A DNA stretch of 32,287 nucleotides from Oscillospiraceae bacterium (GCA_022766825.1 JALEQE010000094.1:1-32287), one strand, 5' to 3'; shown: positions 1-10,528, counted from the stretch's first letter. Program-made: numbers and translations. Notes: generated from the letters alone by a model not told the origin.

Positions 1-1
1 G

Positions 2-835
2 GCAATAAACCATAATGTTCAGAACGCGATAAACGCTTCAAAGCAGGCGGCGGATCAGGCAAACCGCACCAACGAAACGGCACAGAACAATACGAACAGT
101 TCCGAACGTCCTCAGAATGAACAGTCTGCGTATAATCAGAACGTACAGAACGGCACGGATAATTCCGGTCGTGGCGGATATAATCAGAACAGTTACAATC
201 AGGGCGGATATAATCAGAATGGCTACAATCAGGGCGGTTATGGCGGAAATTACGGCGGAAGTTATAGCGGCGGTTTTGGCGGTAATCCACCTTCCGGCGG
301 CGGTTTCGGAGGAAATCCTCCGATGGGCGCGCCAAATCAGAACCCCAACGAAAACGACGAGATCACCGTGATCTCTAAAAATACCATAATTGACGGCAAT
401 ATCCGTTCGCTTGCCAATATGCAGATAGACGGCAATATTAAGGGTAATGTTGAAACCACCCGCAATATAGACATGAGCGGAAAAGTCATTGGTGACGTAA
501 CCTGCAATAATGCGGGAATGACAGCGGCGGCTATGCAGGGAAATATCTCACTTAAGGGCAGAATGAGAATGGATCGCGATACAATACTTATCGGTGACCT
601 GTCCTCGCAGTATGCGGATATAAACGGAAGAATACGCGGAAAGCTTGATGTTGTCGGGAAAGCGGAGCTTAAACGTGACGCAGTTGTATTCGGTGATATA
701 AATGCGTCCACGATCGCGGTAACTGACGGCGCAATTATACAGGGCTATGTCAACACAACGTTCCTTTCCAAAGAGGACAGCAGAAATGTATTCCCCGATG
801 CGATCTCTATTGATAATAAAGAGGTAAAGAACTGA
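2..835 (+). CDS. Bactofilin-family (polymer-forming) protein, 5' truncated by window edge, with N/Q/G/Y-rich low-complexity N-terminal region
   Basis: Frame 2 is open from base 2 to the stop at 833-835. The C-terminal part has beta-helix-like repeats typical of bactofilins (TIIDGNIRSLANMQIDGNIKGNVETTRNIDMSGKVIGDV...LKGDAVVFGDI-type pattern). The upstream part reads GGYNQNSYNQGGYNQNGYNQGGYGGNYGG. Confidence 0.85.
   Translation, partial: AINHNVQNAINASKQAADQANRTNETAQNNTNSSERPQNEQSAYNQNVQNGTDNSGRGGYNQNSYNQGGYNQNGYNQGGYGGNYGGSYSGGFGGNPPSGGGFGGNPPMGAPNQNPNENDEITVISKNTIIDGNIRSLANMQIDGNIKGNVETTRNIDMSGKVIGDVTCNNAGMTAAAMQGNISLKGRMRMDRDTILIGDLSSQYADINGRIRGKLDVVGKAELKRDAVVFGDINASTIAVTDGAIIQGYVNTTFLSKEDSRNVFPDAISIDNKEVKN
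173..232 (+). repeat. Two 30-bp imperfect tandem repeats encoding GGYNQNSYNQ / GGYNQNGYNQ
   Basis: ggcggatataatcagaacagttacaatcag (173-202) followed by ggcggatataatcagaatggctacaatcag (203-232), then ggcggttat. Confidence 0.85.
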
Positions 836-879
836 CAGGCGGATAAAAATCTGCCGTTTATTATTCAAAGGTATATTCA

Positions 880-1767
880 ATGAGTGAAAAGAAGAAAACT
901 TCAAAAAAATCGGGCGCGAGCGCTGTTGTAGCAACTGTTATTGTCGCACTCGCGGCGGTGGCGGCTATCGTTGCATTGCTTATGATGAATAAAAGTCCGA
1001 GCGAAAATCAGGAACTGCCCGATGGTACAGTGGTGACTTTCAAGCCAACGCAGGAGCTTATTGATGAGTGCGGAGCCAAGGCACAGCAACTCATCTCGGA
1101 CAATTACAGGATAGTCAGACTGTTTATCACAGAGGGCTTGCCTTATCAGGAAGAACCTTACGGCAATCGTCCTGAGGACGGTGCGTATACCGTAAACTCC
1201 GATGAATACAAAACCTATGAGCAAATGGAAAACTATGTAAATTCGGTTTTCGTTGAAGAAGAGGCACACAGAATATTAACGCATATGCCATCTGATCCGG
1301 CAGCTGTGTATTCATCAGACACTTCTTCGGATGTATCGCAGAATACATTCGGAAGCGGGTCGGGTTCAGAGTATATTTCGGTATATACAAGCCGTGTGGC
1401 GTATGTTGATATTCCTGTGGAGTCATCTGAGGTTTCTCTCCCGAAAGTTCCCGATATTGTTGTACCTGAGCAATCGTCAGGCGATGAGGAAAGCAGTTCT
1501 GTGGCACCAAAGCCAAGCGCTCCTACCTACACAAAGGAAAGTGTTCTTGGAATAAGCGAGAATTTTAAGCCGTATACCGCTTATAATAAACCGTGGAATT
1601 CAATAAGCATAAAAATCATTCCCACAAGTGAGGAAGAATGTCATGTCACTGTTTATCTCGGCGCGGATAAGGATATAAATCTTTCAAGCGTTGGCGAGAG
1701 CGATATTCTCAATACGGAAATGGTTAAGGAAAACGGTGAATGGCGGCTTACGCAGTTGGTTTTTTGA
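880..1767 (+). CDS. Hypothetical protein: Lys-rich N-terminus, one TM helix, Ser-rich extracytoplasmic region
   Basis: 295-aa ORF. MSEKKKTSKKSG then hydrophobic AVVATVIVALAAVAAIVALLMM. Ser/Pro-rich linker in the middle. A weak IseA-like impression was not pursued. Confidence 0.75.
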   Translation: MSEKKKTSKKSGASAVVATVIVALAAVAAIVALLMMNKSPSENQELPDGTVVTFKPTQELIDECGAKAQQLISDNYRIVRLFITEGLPYQEEPYGNRPEDGAYTVNSDEYKTYEQMENYVNSVFVEEEAHRILTHMPSDPAAVYSSDTSSDVSQNTFGSGSGSEYISVYTSRVAYVDIPVESSEVSLPKVPDIVVPEQSSGDEESSSVAPKPSAPTYTKESVLGISENFKPYTAYNKPWNSISIKIIPTSEEECHVTVYLGADKDINLSSVGESDILNTEMVKENGEWRLTQLVF

Positions 1768-1769
1768 TT

Positions 1770-2075
1770 ATGAACAAGAAAGATAATCCGTTTTCGGTAT
1801 ATGTGACAGTAAGTCAGCTGGCTTTTGTCATTGTTGCACCTTTGCTTTTGTTCCTCTGGGGCGGGAGCGCGTTGGTGAAGAAATTTTCTCTTCCCGATTG
1901 GGTAATGGGATTATTTATCGCGCTTGCAATTATTTTTATGATATGCGGTGCGGGCAACTATATTTTTAAGCTGATAAAAATGTACGAGAAACCAGAAAAG
2001 CGTGCGCCGAAAGCGTTCACAAGCTCACGTAGCGACAATGACTATTACGATGAGTATAAAGATTTGCGAAAATAA
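1770..2075 (+). CDS. Small two-TM protein, AtpZ/AtpI-like position upstream of the ATP synthase genes
   Basis: ATG at 1770 just after the preceding stop (1765-1767). Two hydrophobic helices and a charged tail. Immediately precedes atpI. Confidence 0.65.
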   Translation: MNKKDNPFSVYVTVSQLAFVIVAPLLLFLWGGSALVKKFSLPDWVMGLFIALAIIFMICGAGNYIFKLIKMYEKPEKRAPKAFTSSRSDNDYYDEYKDLRK

Positions 2076-2084
2076 CCGATAGGA

Positions 2085-2510
2085 ATGACTGCAATGAAAA
2101 AAAATCAGCCAATATATGAAGAAATGCGTTCGTTGTCACCGTATTATCTCACAATGAGCGGAGTATATCTGACAATAGCTGCAGTTCTTTGTTTCGCGTT
2201 CGGCGGGGATTATTCACTGCCGATAGGAGCGATGTACGGAATAATATTGAGCGCGCTGAATTTCTTCCTTATGGGAAAATCAGCTCAGGCGGCTTTGCAA
2301 AAGAGCAGTTCAAAGTCCGCACAGACATATATGAATGTAATGTACTGTGTGCGTTATCTCGGACTTTTCGGTTTGCTCACTGTTGCCGCGCTTGTACCGT
2401 TTATCAACCTTATTGCGGCGGCGATACCGTTGTTCTTCGTGCGTATCGCAATTACAATAAGAGAAATAAAAAACGGACGCTCCGGGCGTTCGGAGAAAAG
2501 GGAGGAATGA
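2085..2510 (+). CDS. atpI: ATP synthase subunit I
   Basis: Four-TM pattern directly upstream of subunit a. ATG at 2085 or 2094. Confidence 0.7.
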   Translation: MTAMKKNQPIYEEMRSLSPYYLTMSGVYLTIAAVLCFAFGGDYSLPIGAMYGIILSALNFFLMGKSAQAALQKSSSKSAQTYMNVMYCVRYLGLFGLLTVAALVPFINLIAAAIPLFFVRIAITIREIKNGRSGRSEKREE

Positions 2511-2513
2511 TAT

Positions 2514-3233
2514 ATGCCGACTGCATTATTGTTCGCCTCGGAGGGCGGTATTACCGTAAACGGACCTCTCGTAGTCGCGAGCTTTGATTTATTTGGCATA
2601 AAATTCAACTTGACAGAGAGTATTATCGTTCAATGGTTTGTAATACTTATATTGCTTGTCGTTGTACTGATAATCACCCGCAACCTTAAAGTTGTTCCCG
2701 AAACAAAAAGACAGGCTGCCGCTGAGATGATTGTGGATTTTTTCCGCAGCACCGTTGACGGCACAATGGGTTCAAAATACGGCAGACATATTCCGTATTT
2801 CGCTGCGCTGTTTTGTTTTATTATGATAAACAACCTTATGGGATTGCTGGGACTTCGCAACCCGACCGCCGATGTTTCCGTTACGGGCGCGTTTGCGATA
2901 ATAACGTTCTGTATGGTGCAGTTCAACAGAGCGAAAACTGGCAAATTCAAAGGTTATATGAAGAGCTTTGTTGAGCCTATGCCGTTTATGCTTCCGTTTA
3001 ACATAATCGGTGAATTTGCAAATCCCTTGGCTTTGACGCTTCGTTTGTTCGGCAATATGGTCGCGGGTATGGTAATCGGTTCGCTGATATACTTTGCTCT
3101 CGGTCATTTCGCAATACTCATCCCTGCGGTAACGTCGCTCTACTTTGACGTGTTCTCGGCGGTTATGCAGGCATACATCTTTATGATGCTGAGTATGTCG
3201 TACATTTCTTCCGCAGAGTGCGGAGAAGACTAA
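2514..3233 (+). CDS. atpB: ATP synthase Fo subunit a
   Basis: Conserved FANPLALTLRLFGNMVAGMVIGSLI segment with the essential Arg. SD aaaagggagg upstream. Confidence 0.96.
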   Translation: MPTALLFASEGGITVNGPLVVASFDLFGIKFNLTESIIVQWFVILILLVVVLIITRNLKVVPETKRQAAAEMIVDFFRSTVDGTMGSKYGRHIPYFAALFCFIMINNLMGLLGLRNPTADVSVTGAFAIITFCMVQFNRAKTGKFKGYMKSFVEPMPFMLPFNIIGEFANPLALTLRLFGNMVAGMVIGSLIYFALGHFAILIPAVTSLYFDVFSAVMQAYIFMMLSMSYISSAECGED

Positions 3234-3237
3234 TTAG

Positions 3238-3603
<366 letters not shown>

Positions 3604-3635
3604 TTCTGGGTCAGACTGTAACGGAGGAGATAAAA

Positions 3636-4190
3636 ATGCTGAATTTTGTTAGTGAGGCGGCAGCCGCGGCGGAATCCGCCGCGCAAGGTCAGGAAACCCT
3701 GTCGCTTGTATCGATCGATCCGGGTACGATCGTTTTCACGCTGATAAATACGCTCATAATCTTCCTCATTTTCAGAATTTTCCTGTTCAAGCCCGTTGGC
3801 AAAGTGCTTGACAAGCGCAAAGAAATGGCGTCAAAGGCAATAACCGACGCCGAAAAGGCAAAGGCTGCTGCTGAGGCTGCCGAAAAGGAATACAACGAAC
3901 GCCTTGCCGAAGCAAAGGCTCAGGCGGACGATATAGTAAAGCAGGCAACTCTCAGAGCGCAGAAACGCGAGGAAGAGATCATCGCCGAAGCAAATCAGAA
4001 GGCGGCAGATATACGCGCAAAGGCAGAGGAAAATATCGAGCGCGACAAACAGCGCGCCATCAACGAAGTCAAGGATCAGATTTCCGAGCTTGTTGTTATG
4101 GCTGCAAGCAAGGTCGTCGAAAAGGAACTTTCTGCTTCGGACAACGAGGAAATTATCTCGTCTTTCCTTAGCGAAGTGGGTGCGGATTAA
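3636..4190 (+). CDS. atpF: ATP synthase Fo subunit b
   Basis: N-terminal TM then a long Ala/Glu/Lys coiled coil. Operon position. SD cggaggag. Confidence 0.94.
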   Translation: MLNFVSEAAAAAESAAQGQETLSLVSIDPGTIVFTLINTLIIFLIFRIFLFKPVGKVLDKRKEMASKAITDAEKAKAAAEAAEKEYNERLAEAKAQADDIVKQATLRAQKREEEIIAEANQKAADIRAKAEENIERDKQRAINEVKDQISELVVMAASKVVEKELSASDNEEIISSFLSEVGAD

Positions 4191-4210
4191 ATCCGGCGGA
4201 AAGGAATTTT

Positions 4211-4762
4211 ATGAACGACAAGGCTGAAAAGGTATACGGCGACGCGTTCTTCAGTCTGTGCTGCGAGGAAAACGAGGCAGGCTTAAAAGACTACCTCAAT
4301 GAGCTTACGGAGCTTTCAAAGGTGTTTTCGGATAATCCCGAGTTTATAAAGCTGATGAGTACTCCGACGGTGACGCTTGATGAAAAGAAAGCGTTTCTGG
4401 AAGAAATGCAAAAGTCGGGAAATATCAGCGCGCTTACGGGAAACCTGTTGGGCGTGCTGGCGGAAAAAGGCAGAATGAACTGCTTTGCGGGAATTGCAAA
4501 GCGTTTCCGCGAACTGTACAACGATAAGTTCAAGTTGGCGGAAATAACCGTTACTTCGTCCGTGCCTTTGTCCGACAAGATGAAGAACGAGATCGCGCAG
4601 AAAATGTCGAAGGTCATCGGAAAGACCGTCACGATAAATGAAAAGGTGAATCCGTCGATTATCGGCGGTGTTATCATCGACTATGGCAGCCGCCGCTATG
4701 ACGGCAGTGTTAAGGCAAGACTGAACGAGCTTTCTAAAGAACTCGGTTCCGTGATTGCCTGA
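4211..4762 (+). CDS. atpH: ATP synthase F1 subunit delta
   Basis: Position and delta-like C-terminal motif ([33 protein letters not shown]). Confidence 0.94.
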   Translation: MNDKAEKVYGDAFFSLCCEENEAGLKDYLNELTELSKVFSDNPEFIKLMSTPTVTLDEKKAFLEEMQKSGNISALTGNLLGVLAEKGRMNCFAGIAKRFRELYNDKFKLAEITVTSSVPLSDKMKNEIAQKMSKVIGKTVTINEKVNPSIIGGVIIDYGSRRYDGSVKARLNELSKELGSVIA

Positions 4763-4793
4763 GCAAACAATAACAACGAAAGGGATGTATGTA

Positions 4794-6302
4794 ATGGATT
4801 TACGCCCCGATGAAATAACGGGTCTTATCAAGAACCGCATAAAGAACTACAACTCGAAAATCCAGCTCGGCGACGTCGGAACGGTTGTTACCGTCGGCGA
4901 CGGTATCGTGCGTATTCAGGGTCTGGAAAACTGTATGTTGAACGAACTTCTTGAATTTGAGAACGGCGTTCAGTGTATGGCTATGAACCTCGAACAGGAT
5001 TTCGTTGGTGCGGTTATGCTCGGTTCTGACAAGGGCATTAAAGAGGGCGACAGCGTAAAGCGTACAAACAGCATTGTTTCCGTTCCGGTTGGCGAAGAAC
5101 TGCTGGGACGTGTTGTAAACGCTTTGGGTCAGCCAATCGACGGCAAGGGCAGTATCCTCACAAAGGAAACCCGCCCCGTTGAGAAGATCGCGCCGGGTAT
5201 CATCACAAGAGAGCCCGTAAGCGTACCGCTGCAAACAGGTATCAAGGCAATCGACTCTATGATACCGATAGGCAGAGGTCAGCGTGAACTTATAATCGGC
5301 GACAGACAAACGGGTAAAACCGCTATCGCCATTGATACCATAATCAACCAGAAGGGCAAAGATTGTTTGTGTATCTACGTTGCAATCGGTCAGAAGAACT
5401 CAACCGTTGCGAACGTTGTTGATACGCTCACAAAGAACGGAGCTATGGATTATACGAGTATTGTATCGTCCACGGCGTCGGAGCTTGCGCCTTTGCAGTA
5501 TATCGCGCCTTATGCGGGTTGCGCAATGGGCGAGTACTTTATGGAACACGGCAAGGATGTTCTGATCGTTTATGACGATCTTTCAAAGCACGCGGTAGCT
5601 TATCGTGCGCTGTCTTTGTTGCTTAAACGCCCGCCGGGACGTGAGGCTTACCCCGGTGATGTATTCTATCTCCACTCAAGACTGCTTGAGCGTGCCGCGA
5701 ACCTTAACAAAGATTACGGCGGCGGTTCGCTGACGGCTTTGCCGATTATCGAAACGCAGGCAGGCGACGTTTCGGCGTATATTCCGACAAACGTAATTTC
5801 AATTACCGACGGTCAGATATTCCTCGAAACAGAGCTGTTCAACTCAGGCGTTCGTCCTGCGGTAAACCCCGGTATCTCGGTATCCCGTGTCGGCGGCGAC
5901 GCGCAGATAAAGGCTATGAAGAAGGTAGCCGGCAAGTTGAAACTCGACTACTCGCAGTATCGTGAGTTGGCGTCATTCTCGCAGTTCGGTTCGGATCTCG
6001 ATAAGGATACAAAAGAACGTCTTGCAAAGGGCGAACGTATCGTTGAAGTATTGAAACAGGATCAGAACTCTCCGCTTGCCGTTGAGGAGCAGGTAGTTAT
6101 CATTTACGCGGTTGTAAACAATTACTTAGCCCCCATTCCGATTCCAAAGATAAAGCAGTATCAAAAGGATCTTATAGACCATATCAAGGCGAACAAACCT
6201 GAGATACTTGAAGGTATCAGAACCGAAAAGGTTATGTCCGAAAAGAATGAAGAGGCGTTGAAAGAGCTTTTGACCGGCTTTGCGGAGTCATACGCGGGCT
6301 GA
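4794..6302 (+). CDS. atpA: ATP synthase F1 subunit alpha
   Basis: [16 protein letters not shown]... with Walker [17 protein letters not shown] at 4794 is preferred over the tracked TTG at 4755. Confidence 0.97.
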   Translation: MDLRPDEITGLIKNRIKNYNSKIQLGDVGTVVTVGDGIVRIQGLENCMLNELLEFENGVQCMAMNLEQDFVGAVMLGSDKGIKEGDSVKRTNSIVSVPVGEELLGRVVNALGQPIDGKGSILTKETRPVEKIAPGIITREPVSVPLQTGIKAIDSMIPIGRGQRELIIGDRQTGKTAIAIDTIINQKGKDCLCIYVAIGQKNSTVANVVDTLTKNGAMDYTSIVSSTASELAPLQYIAPYAGCAMGEYFMEHGKDVLIVYDDLSKHAVAYRALSLLLKRPPGREAYPGDVFYLHSRLLERAANLNKDYGGGSLTALPIIETQAGDVSAYIPTNVISITDGQIFLETELFNSGVRPAVNPGISVSRVGGDAQIKAMKKVAGKLKLDYSQYRELASFSQFGSDLDKDTKERLAKGERIVEVLKQDQNSPLAVEEQVVIIYAVVNNYLAPIPIPKIKQYQKDLIDHIKANKPEILEGIRTEKVMSEKNEEALKELLTGFAESYAG

Positions 6303-6324
6303 TTTTCCGAAAGGAGTACCCTAT

Positions 6325-6450
6325 ATGAAACAGGCATCATTTGTTCTCAGTATTGTAGCAACGGTATTGGCGGTATTTTCGGCAATTGCCGTATCGTGGC
6401 TTTACATTGAGAAAAAGGTAAAATATATCACTACCGATGACAACGTTTGA
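6325..6450 (+). CDS. 41-aa single-TM small protein between atpA and atpG (absent from the supplied ORF track)
   Basis: ATG at 6325 with SD AAGGAG (6311-6316). Translation MKQASFVLSIVATVLAVFSAIAVSWLYIEKKVKYITTDDNV, stop TGA 6448-6450. Confidence 0.7.
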   Translation: MKQASFVLSIVATVLAVFSAIAVSWLYIEKKVKYITTDDNV

Positions 6451-6490
6451 TCGGTGACGAGTATTTTAAAACTACTTTGGGGGTGATATT

Positions 6491-7342
6491 ATAGCCAGCG
6501 GAAATATGAAAGCCATAAAACGGCGCATTAAATCGGTCGGCTCTACAAAGCAGATCACGAACGCAATGCAGCTTGTGGCGTCAAGCAAACTCCGCAAAGC
6601 AAAAATTCGCGCGGAGCAAACGCGCCCCTACTTTAACGAACTGTATAAAACAATGTGCGAGATTGCGTCGGCAAACGATGATTTCTCCACGGTGTTTACG
6701 ACAAAACGTGAAGTCAAGTCAAAGCTGTTTATCGTTATCGCGGGCGACAGAGGACTTGCGGGCGGTTATAACTCGAATGTGCTGAAAATGGCTGTGGCGG
6801 CTCACGAAAACGACGCTCAGAAACCGAAGATTATCGCTATCGGAAAAAAGTCGGCGGAGTTTTTTGAAAAGCACGAATACGATGTAGTGGCGAGCTATGC
6901 GAATATCGCGGAGGATATTAAGCCTAACACCGCTCAGGATATCGTGGATATTGCGATAAGAATGTTTACAAGCGGCGAAATTGACGAGGTTGACGTTTTT
7001 TATACTATGTTCATTTCGTCAATGTCGCAGGAGCCTGAAACAATGAAACTTCTGCCGCTTGACACGGCGAATCTGGAAGCGACAAGCAAAATGACGTACG
7101 ATCCGTCCCCCGAGGCGGTATTCAACCGTATTGTTCCGAAGTTCACCGCGTCGCTGCTGATGTGCGCGGTTGTAGAGAGCTTTGCATCGGAGCAGGGCGC
7201 GCGCCGCACCGCAATGGAAGCGGCAACCGATAACGCGGACGCTATGACGGAGAATTTGTCGTTGCTCTATAACAGAGCGCGTCAGGCAAGCATTACCACG
7301 GAGATCATAGATATTGTATCCGGCGCTTCGGCGCAGGAATAA
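6491..7342 (+). CDS. atpG: ATP synthase F1 subunit gamma; probable non-AUG (AUA or AUU) start
   Basis: Gamma-like MKAIKRRIKSVGSTKQITNAMQLVASSKL. The in-frame upstream residues ASGN and SD GGGGGTGAT (6479-6487) place initiation near 6488-6493 rather than at ATG 6506. Confidence 0.9.
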   Translation: MASGNMKAIKRRIKSVGSTKQITNAMQLVASSKLRKAKIRAEQTRPYFNELYKTMCEIASANDDFSTVFTTKREVKSKLFIVIAGDRGLAGGYNSNVLKMAVAAHENDAQKPKIIAIGKKSAEFFEKHEYDVVASYANIAEDIKPNTAQDIVDIAIRMFTSGEIDEVDVFYTMFISSMSQEPETMKLLPLDTANLEATSKMTYDPSPEAVFNRIVPKFTASLLMCAVVESFASEQGARRTAMEAATDNADAMTENLSLLYNRARQASITTEIIDIVSGASAQE

Positions 7343-7350
7343 ATCCGTTA

Positions 7351-7415
7351 TATCGGGTAGCCGATACGGCGGAAAAATGGCAGTTCTCAATTTCGATACT
7401 GCGCGAGGCGCGGTA
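7351..7415 (+). promoter_or_regulatory. Two stem-loops in the atpG-atpD intergenic region
   Basis: TATCGG-gtag-CCGATA (7351-7366) and TACTGCGC-gag-GCGCGGTA (7397-7415). Confidence 0.55.
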
Positions 7416-7433
7416 CGAGAAAGGAAAAAGTAA

Positions 7434-8834
<1,401 letters not shown>

Positions 8835-8854
8835 TTCCCAGAAAGGACTATCGG

Positions 8855-9256
8855 ATGACACCTTTTAAGTTGCAAATCATCACACCCGAAAAAACCGTGT
8901 TTGACGGCGAAACCGAACAGATTATCGTTCGCACCACTGTCGGCGACGTTGGTATTCTGAACGGTCACGAGCCGTATTGTGCGGCTATTTCGATAGGACA
9001 AATGCGCATAATGATTGACGGAAAGTTCCGCCGCGCGGCGACATCGGGCGGTATTATCAAAGTATCAAAGGAAAAAACGACAATTCTTGTTCAGACCTGC
9101 GAATGGGCGGACGAGATTGACGTTGAACGCGCTGAGGCGGCAAAAGCCACAGCGGAGGCTCGTATCAGCGCCGCTAATGACGACAAGGATATTCTTCTTG
9201 CCGAGGCAAAGCTGAAACGCGCTCTTAACCGAATTGATACTTCTCAGTTCAAGTAA
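8855..9256 (+). CDS. atpC: ATP synthase F1 subunit epsilon
   Basis: FKLQIITPEKTVFDGE...GDVGILNGHEP; last gene of the operon. Confidence 0.96.
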   Translation: MTPFKLQIITPEKTVFDGETEQIIVRTTVGDVGILNGHEPYCAAISIGQMRIMIDGKFRRAATSGGIIKVSKEKTTILVQTCEWADEIDVERAEAAKATAEARISAANDDKDILLAEAKLKRALNRIDTSQFK

Positions 9257-9263
9257 TATCAAA

Positions 9264-9445
9264 TAAAGCCGCTTTTGGGTTCTTCCAGAAGCGGCTTTCG
9301 TGTTTAATTGTTTATTGCTTGACGGCGCGAAGTTCTATATATCGTCTTGTTCCAATAGGTTCAAGCTGTATTCTCGGATTGTCGTTATCCCACTTTAAAC
9401 CGATAACGGCGGGGTCGTAATTGTTCATTGAATACTGTAGTTCTT
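9264..9445 (-). pseudogene. Duplicated 3' fragment of the AraC/GyrI-like gene plus its terminator
   Basis: Near-identical to 10494-10675 at a constant offset of 1230 bp, with a handful of substitutions. Encodes the tail MNNYDPAVIGLKWDNDNPRIQLEPIGTRRYIELRAVKQ. Confidence 0.92.
9265..9298. terminator. Bidirectional hairpin terminator, copy 1 (atpC / araC fragment)
   Basis: AAAGCCGCTTTTGG-gttctt-CCAGAAGCGGCTTT. Confidence 0.8.
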
Positions 9446-9562
9446 TCTATATATATTAGAATTATAACGCGCAATTTGCGTTTTGTCAATAGTTATTCTT
9501 AAAATAAATCAAAATCAATCTATCAATCAAAGCACAAAAATTTTTTCATTCTTGAAAAAGTA

Positions 9563-9591
9563 TTGACATTCTCAAAAATACGTGCTATAAT
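9563..9591 (+). promoter_or_regulatory. Sigma-A-type promoter of the TA module
   Basis: TTGACA (9563-9568), 17-bp spacer, TATAAT (9586-9591). Confidence 0.85.
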
Positions 9592-9599
9592 ATAAGTGA

Positions 9600-9628
9600 A
9601 CTTAGTAATACTACAATGTAAACTAAGT
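9600..9628. promoter_or_regulatory. Inverted repeat, candidate TA autoregulatory operator
   Basis: ACTTAGT (9600-9606) N15 ACTAAGT (9622-9628), between the -10 box and the antitoxin RBS. Confidence 0.6.
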
Positions 9629-9649
9629 AAATTATAGAGAGGTGATTTA

Positions 9650-9907
9650 ATGAATACTAACACAGTTACTTGTTCTTTCGTTATGGACAGAGATGTCTAT
9701 AACGCGTTTAAAAGCATTGTATGCAAGCACGGTGAGAATGTAAAGGGAAACATCGTTAGGTATATGCAGAGCGTCATACAATACGATACTCCCAATGCAG
9801 ATACGATTTTGGCAATTCAAGAGGTTCAAAAATTGAAGAAAGACCCCAACAAGAAGATATACAGCTCTTTTAGTGAGGTACTGGAGGAACTTGACGACGA
9901 TGAATGA
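9650..9907 (+). CDS. RelB/DinJ-family antitoxin
   Basis: 85 aa with MNTNTVTCSFVMDRDVYNAFKSIVCKHG ribbon-helix-helix-like start. Overlaps the downstream toxin ORF. Confidence 0.8.
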   Translation: MNTNTVTCSFVMDRDVYNAFKSIVCKHGENVKGNIVRYMQSVIQYDTPNADTILAIQEVQKLKKDPNKKIYSSFSEVLEELDDDE

Positions 9908-10187
9908 AGAACCAAAGTATAACCTTGTACTAACTTCATTGTTTAAGAAAGACCTAAAAGCCGCAAAGAAAAGCGGTTACAATCTGCAACTGCTCAAAGA
10001 TGTGGTTGATACCCTTGCAATGGGCTTACCGTTAGATGAAAAGTATCAAGACCACAAACTCATTGGTAACTATCAAGGCTGCAGAGAGTGTCATATAACT
10101 CCCGACTGGTTATTGATTTATGAAATTGCCGAAGACGAACTCATTCTCTACCTTACCCGAACAGGAACGCACAGCAAGCTATTTTAA
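9900..10187 (+). CDS. YafQ-family (RelE superfamily) mRNA interferase toxin
   Basis: YNLVLTSLFKKDLKAAKKSGYN...LPLDEKYQDHKLIGNYQGCRECHITPDWLLIYEI...LYLTRTGTHSKLF. ATG 9900 overlaps the antitoxin stop. Confidence 0.9.
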   Translation: MNEEPKYNLVLTSLFKKDLKAAKKSGYNLQLLKDVVDTLAMGLPLDEKYQDHKLIGNYQGCRECHITPDWLLIYEIAEDELILYLTRTGTHSKLF

Positions 10188-10446
10188 GAAATATTCCATA
10201 CCTAAGAAGAGTATGTGTTATATAACGGCAACACTATGACTGCACCGACAGGTACGGAGTACTATAACATAGCTGATTGATTGTTTTTTTTTCTCTTTTC
10301 ATTGGTTTTTCTTTGAATTTTGCGTCAAAAACCTGTTGAATTTCTTTTGGTTCCAATTCGTCACGGTCAATAACATCAAAGTTGTATGATAGAGGTTGGG
10401 ATTTATCGCGCAAACACTCTGCTACTATTGACATATCAACATGGAC

Positions 10447-10492
10447 ATTCCTCAATCGCTTTGCAGTAATCTTCTTCCTCAAACGGTTCGCC
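10447..10492 (-). pseudogene. Second piece of the duplicated araC fragment, on the far side of the TA insert
   Basis: attcctcaatcgctttgcagtaatcttcttcctcaaacggttcgcc matches araC at 10670-10715. Encodes GEPFEEEDYCKAIEE on the minus strand. Confidence 0.88.
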
Positions 10493-10500
10493 TTAAAGCC

Positions 10501-10528
10501 GCTTTTGGGTTCTTCCAGAAGCGGCTTT
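10501..10528. terminator. Bidirectional hairpin terminator, copy 2 (araC)
   Basis: Same hairpin as 9265-9298, shifted by 1230 bp. Confidence 0.75.

Noticed and set aside
117-371. 84-aa plus-strand ORF at the left edge
   Set aside because: Out-of-frame reading of the Gln/Asn/Gly-rich bactofilin N-terminus; no SD and biased composition.
880-1767. IseA-like DL-endopeptidase inhibitor call for the bactofilin neighbour
   Set aside because: Only a vague resemblance by eye; left as hypothetical.
4755-4793. Upstream TTG extension of atpA
   Set aside because: ATG 4794 starts the standard MDLRPDEIT alpha N-terminus and has an SD-like gaaaggga just upstream.
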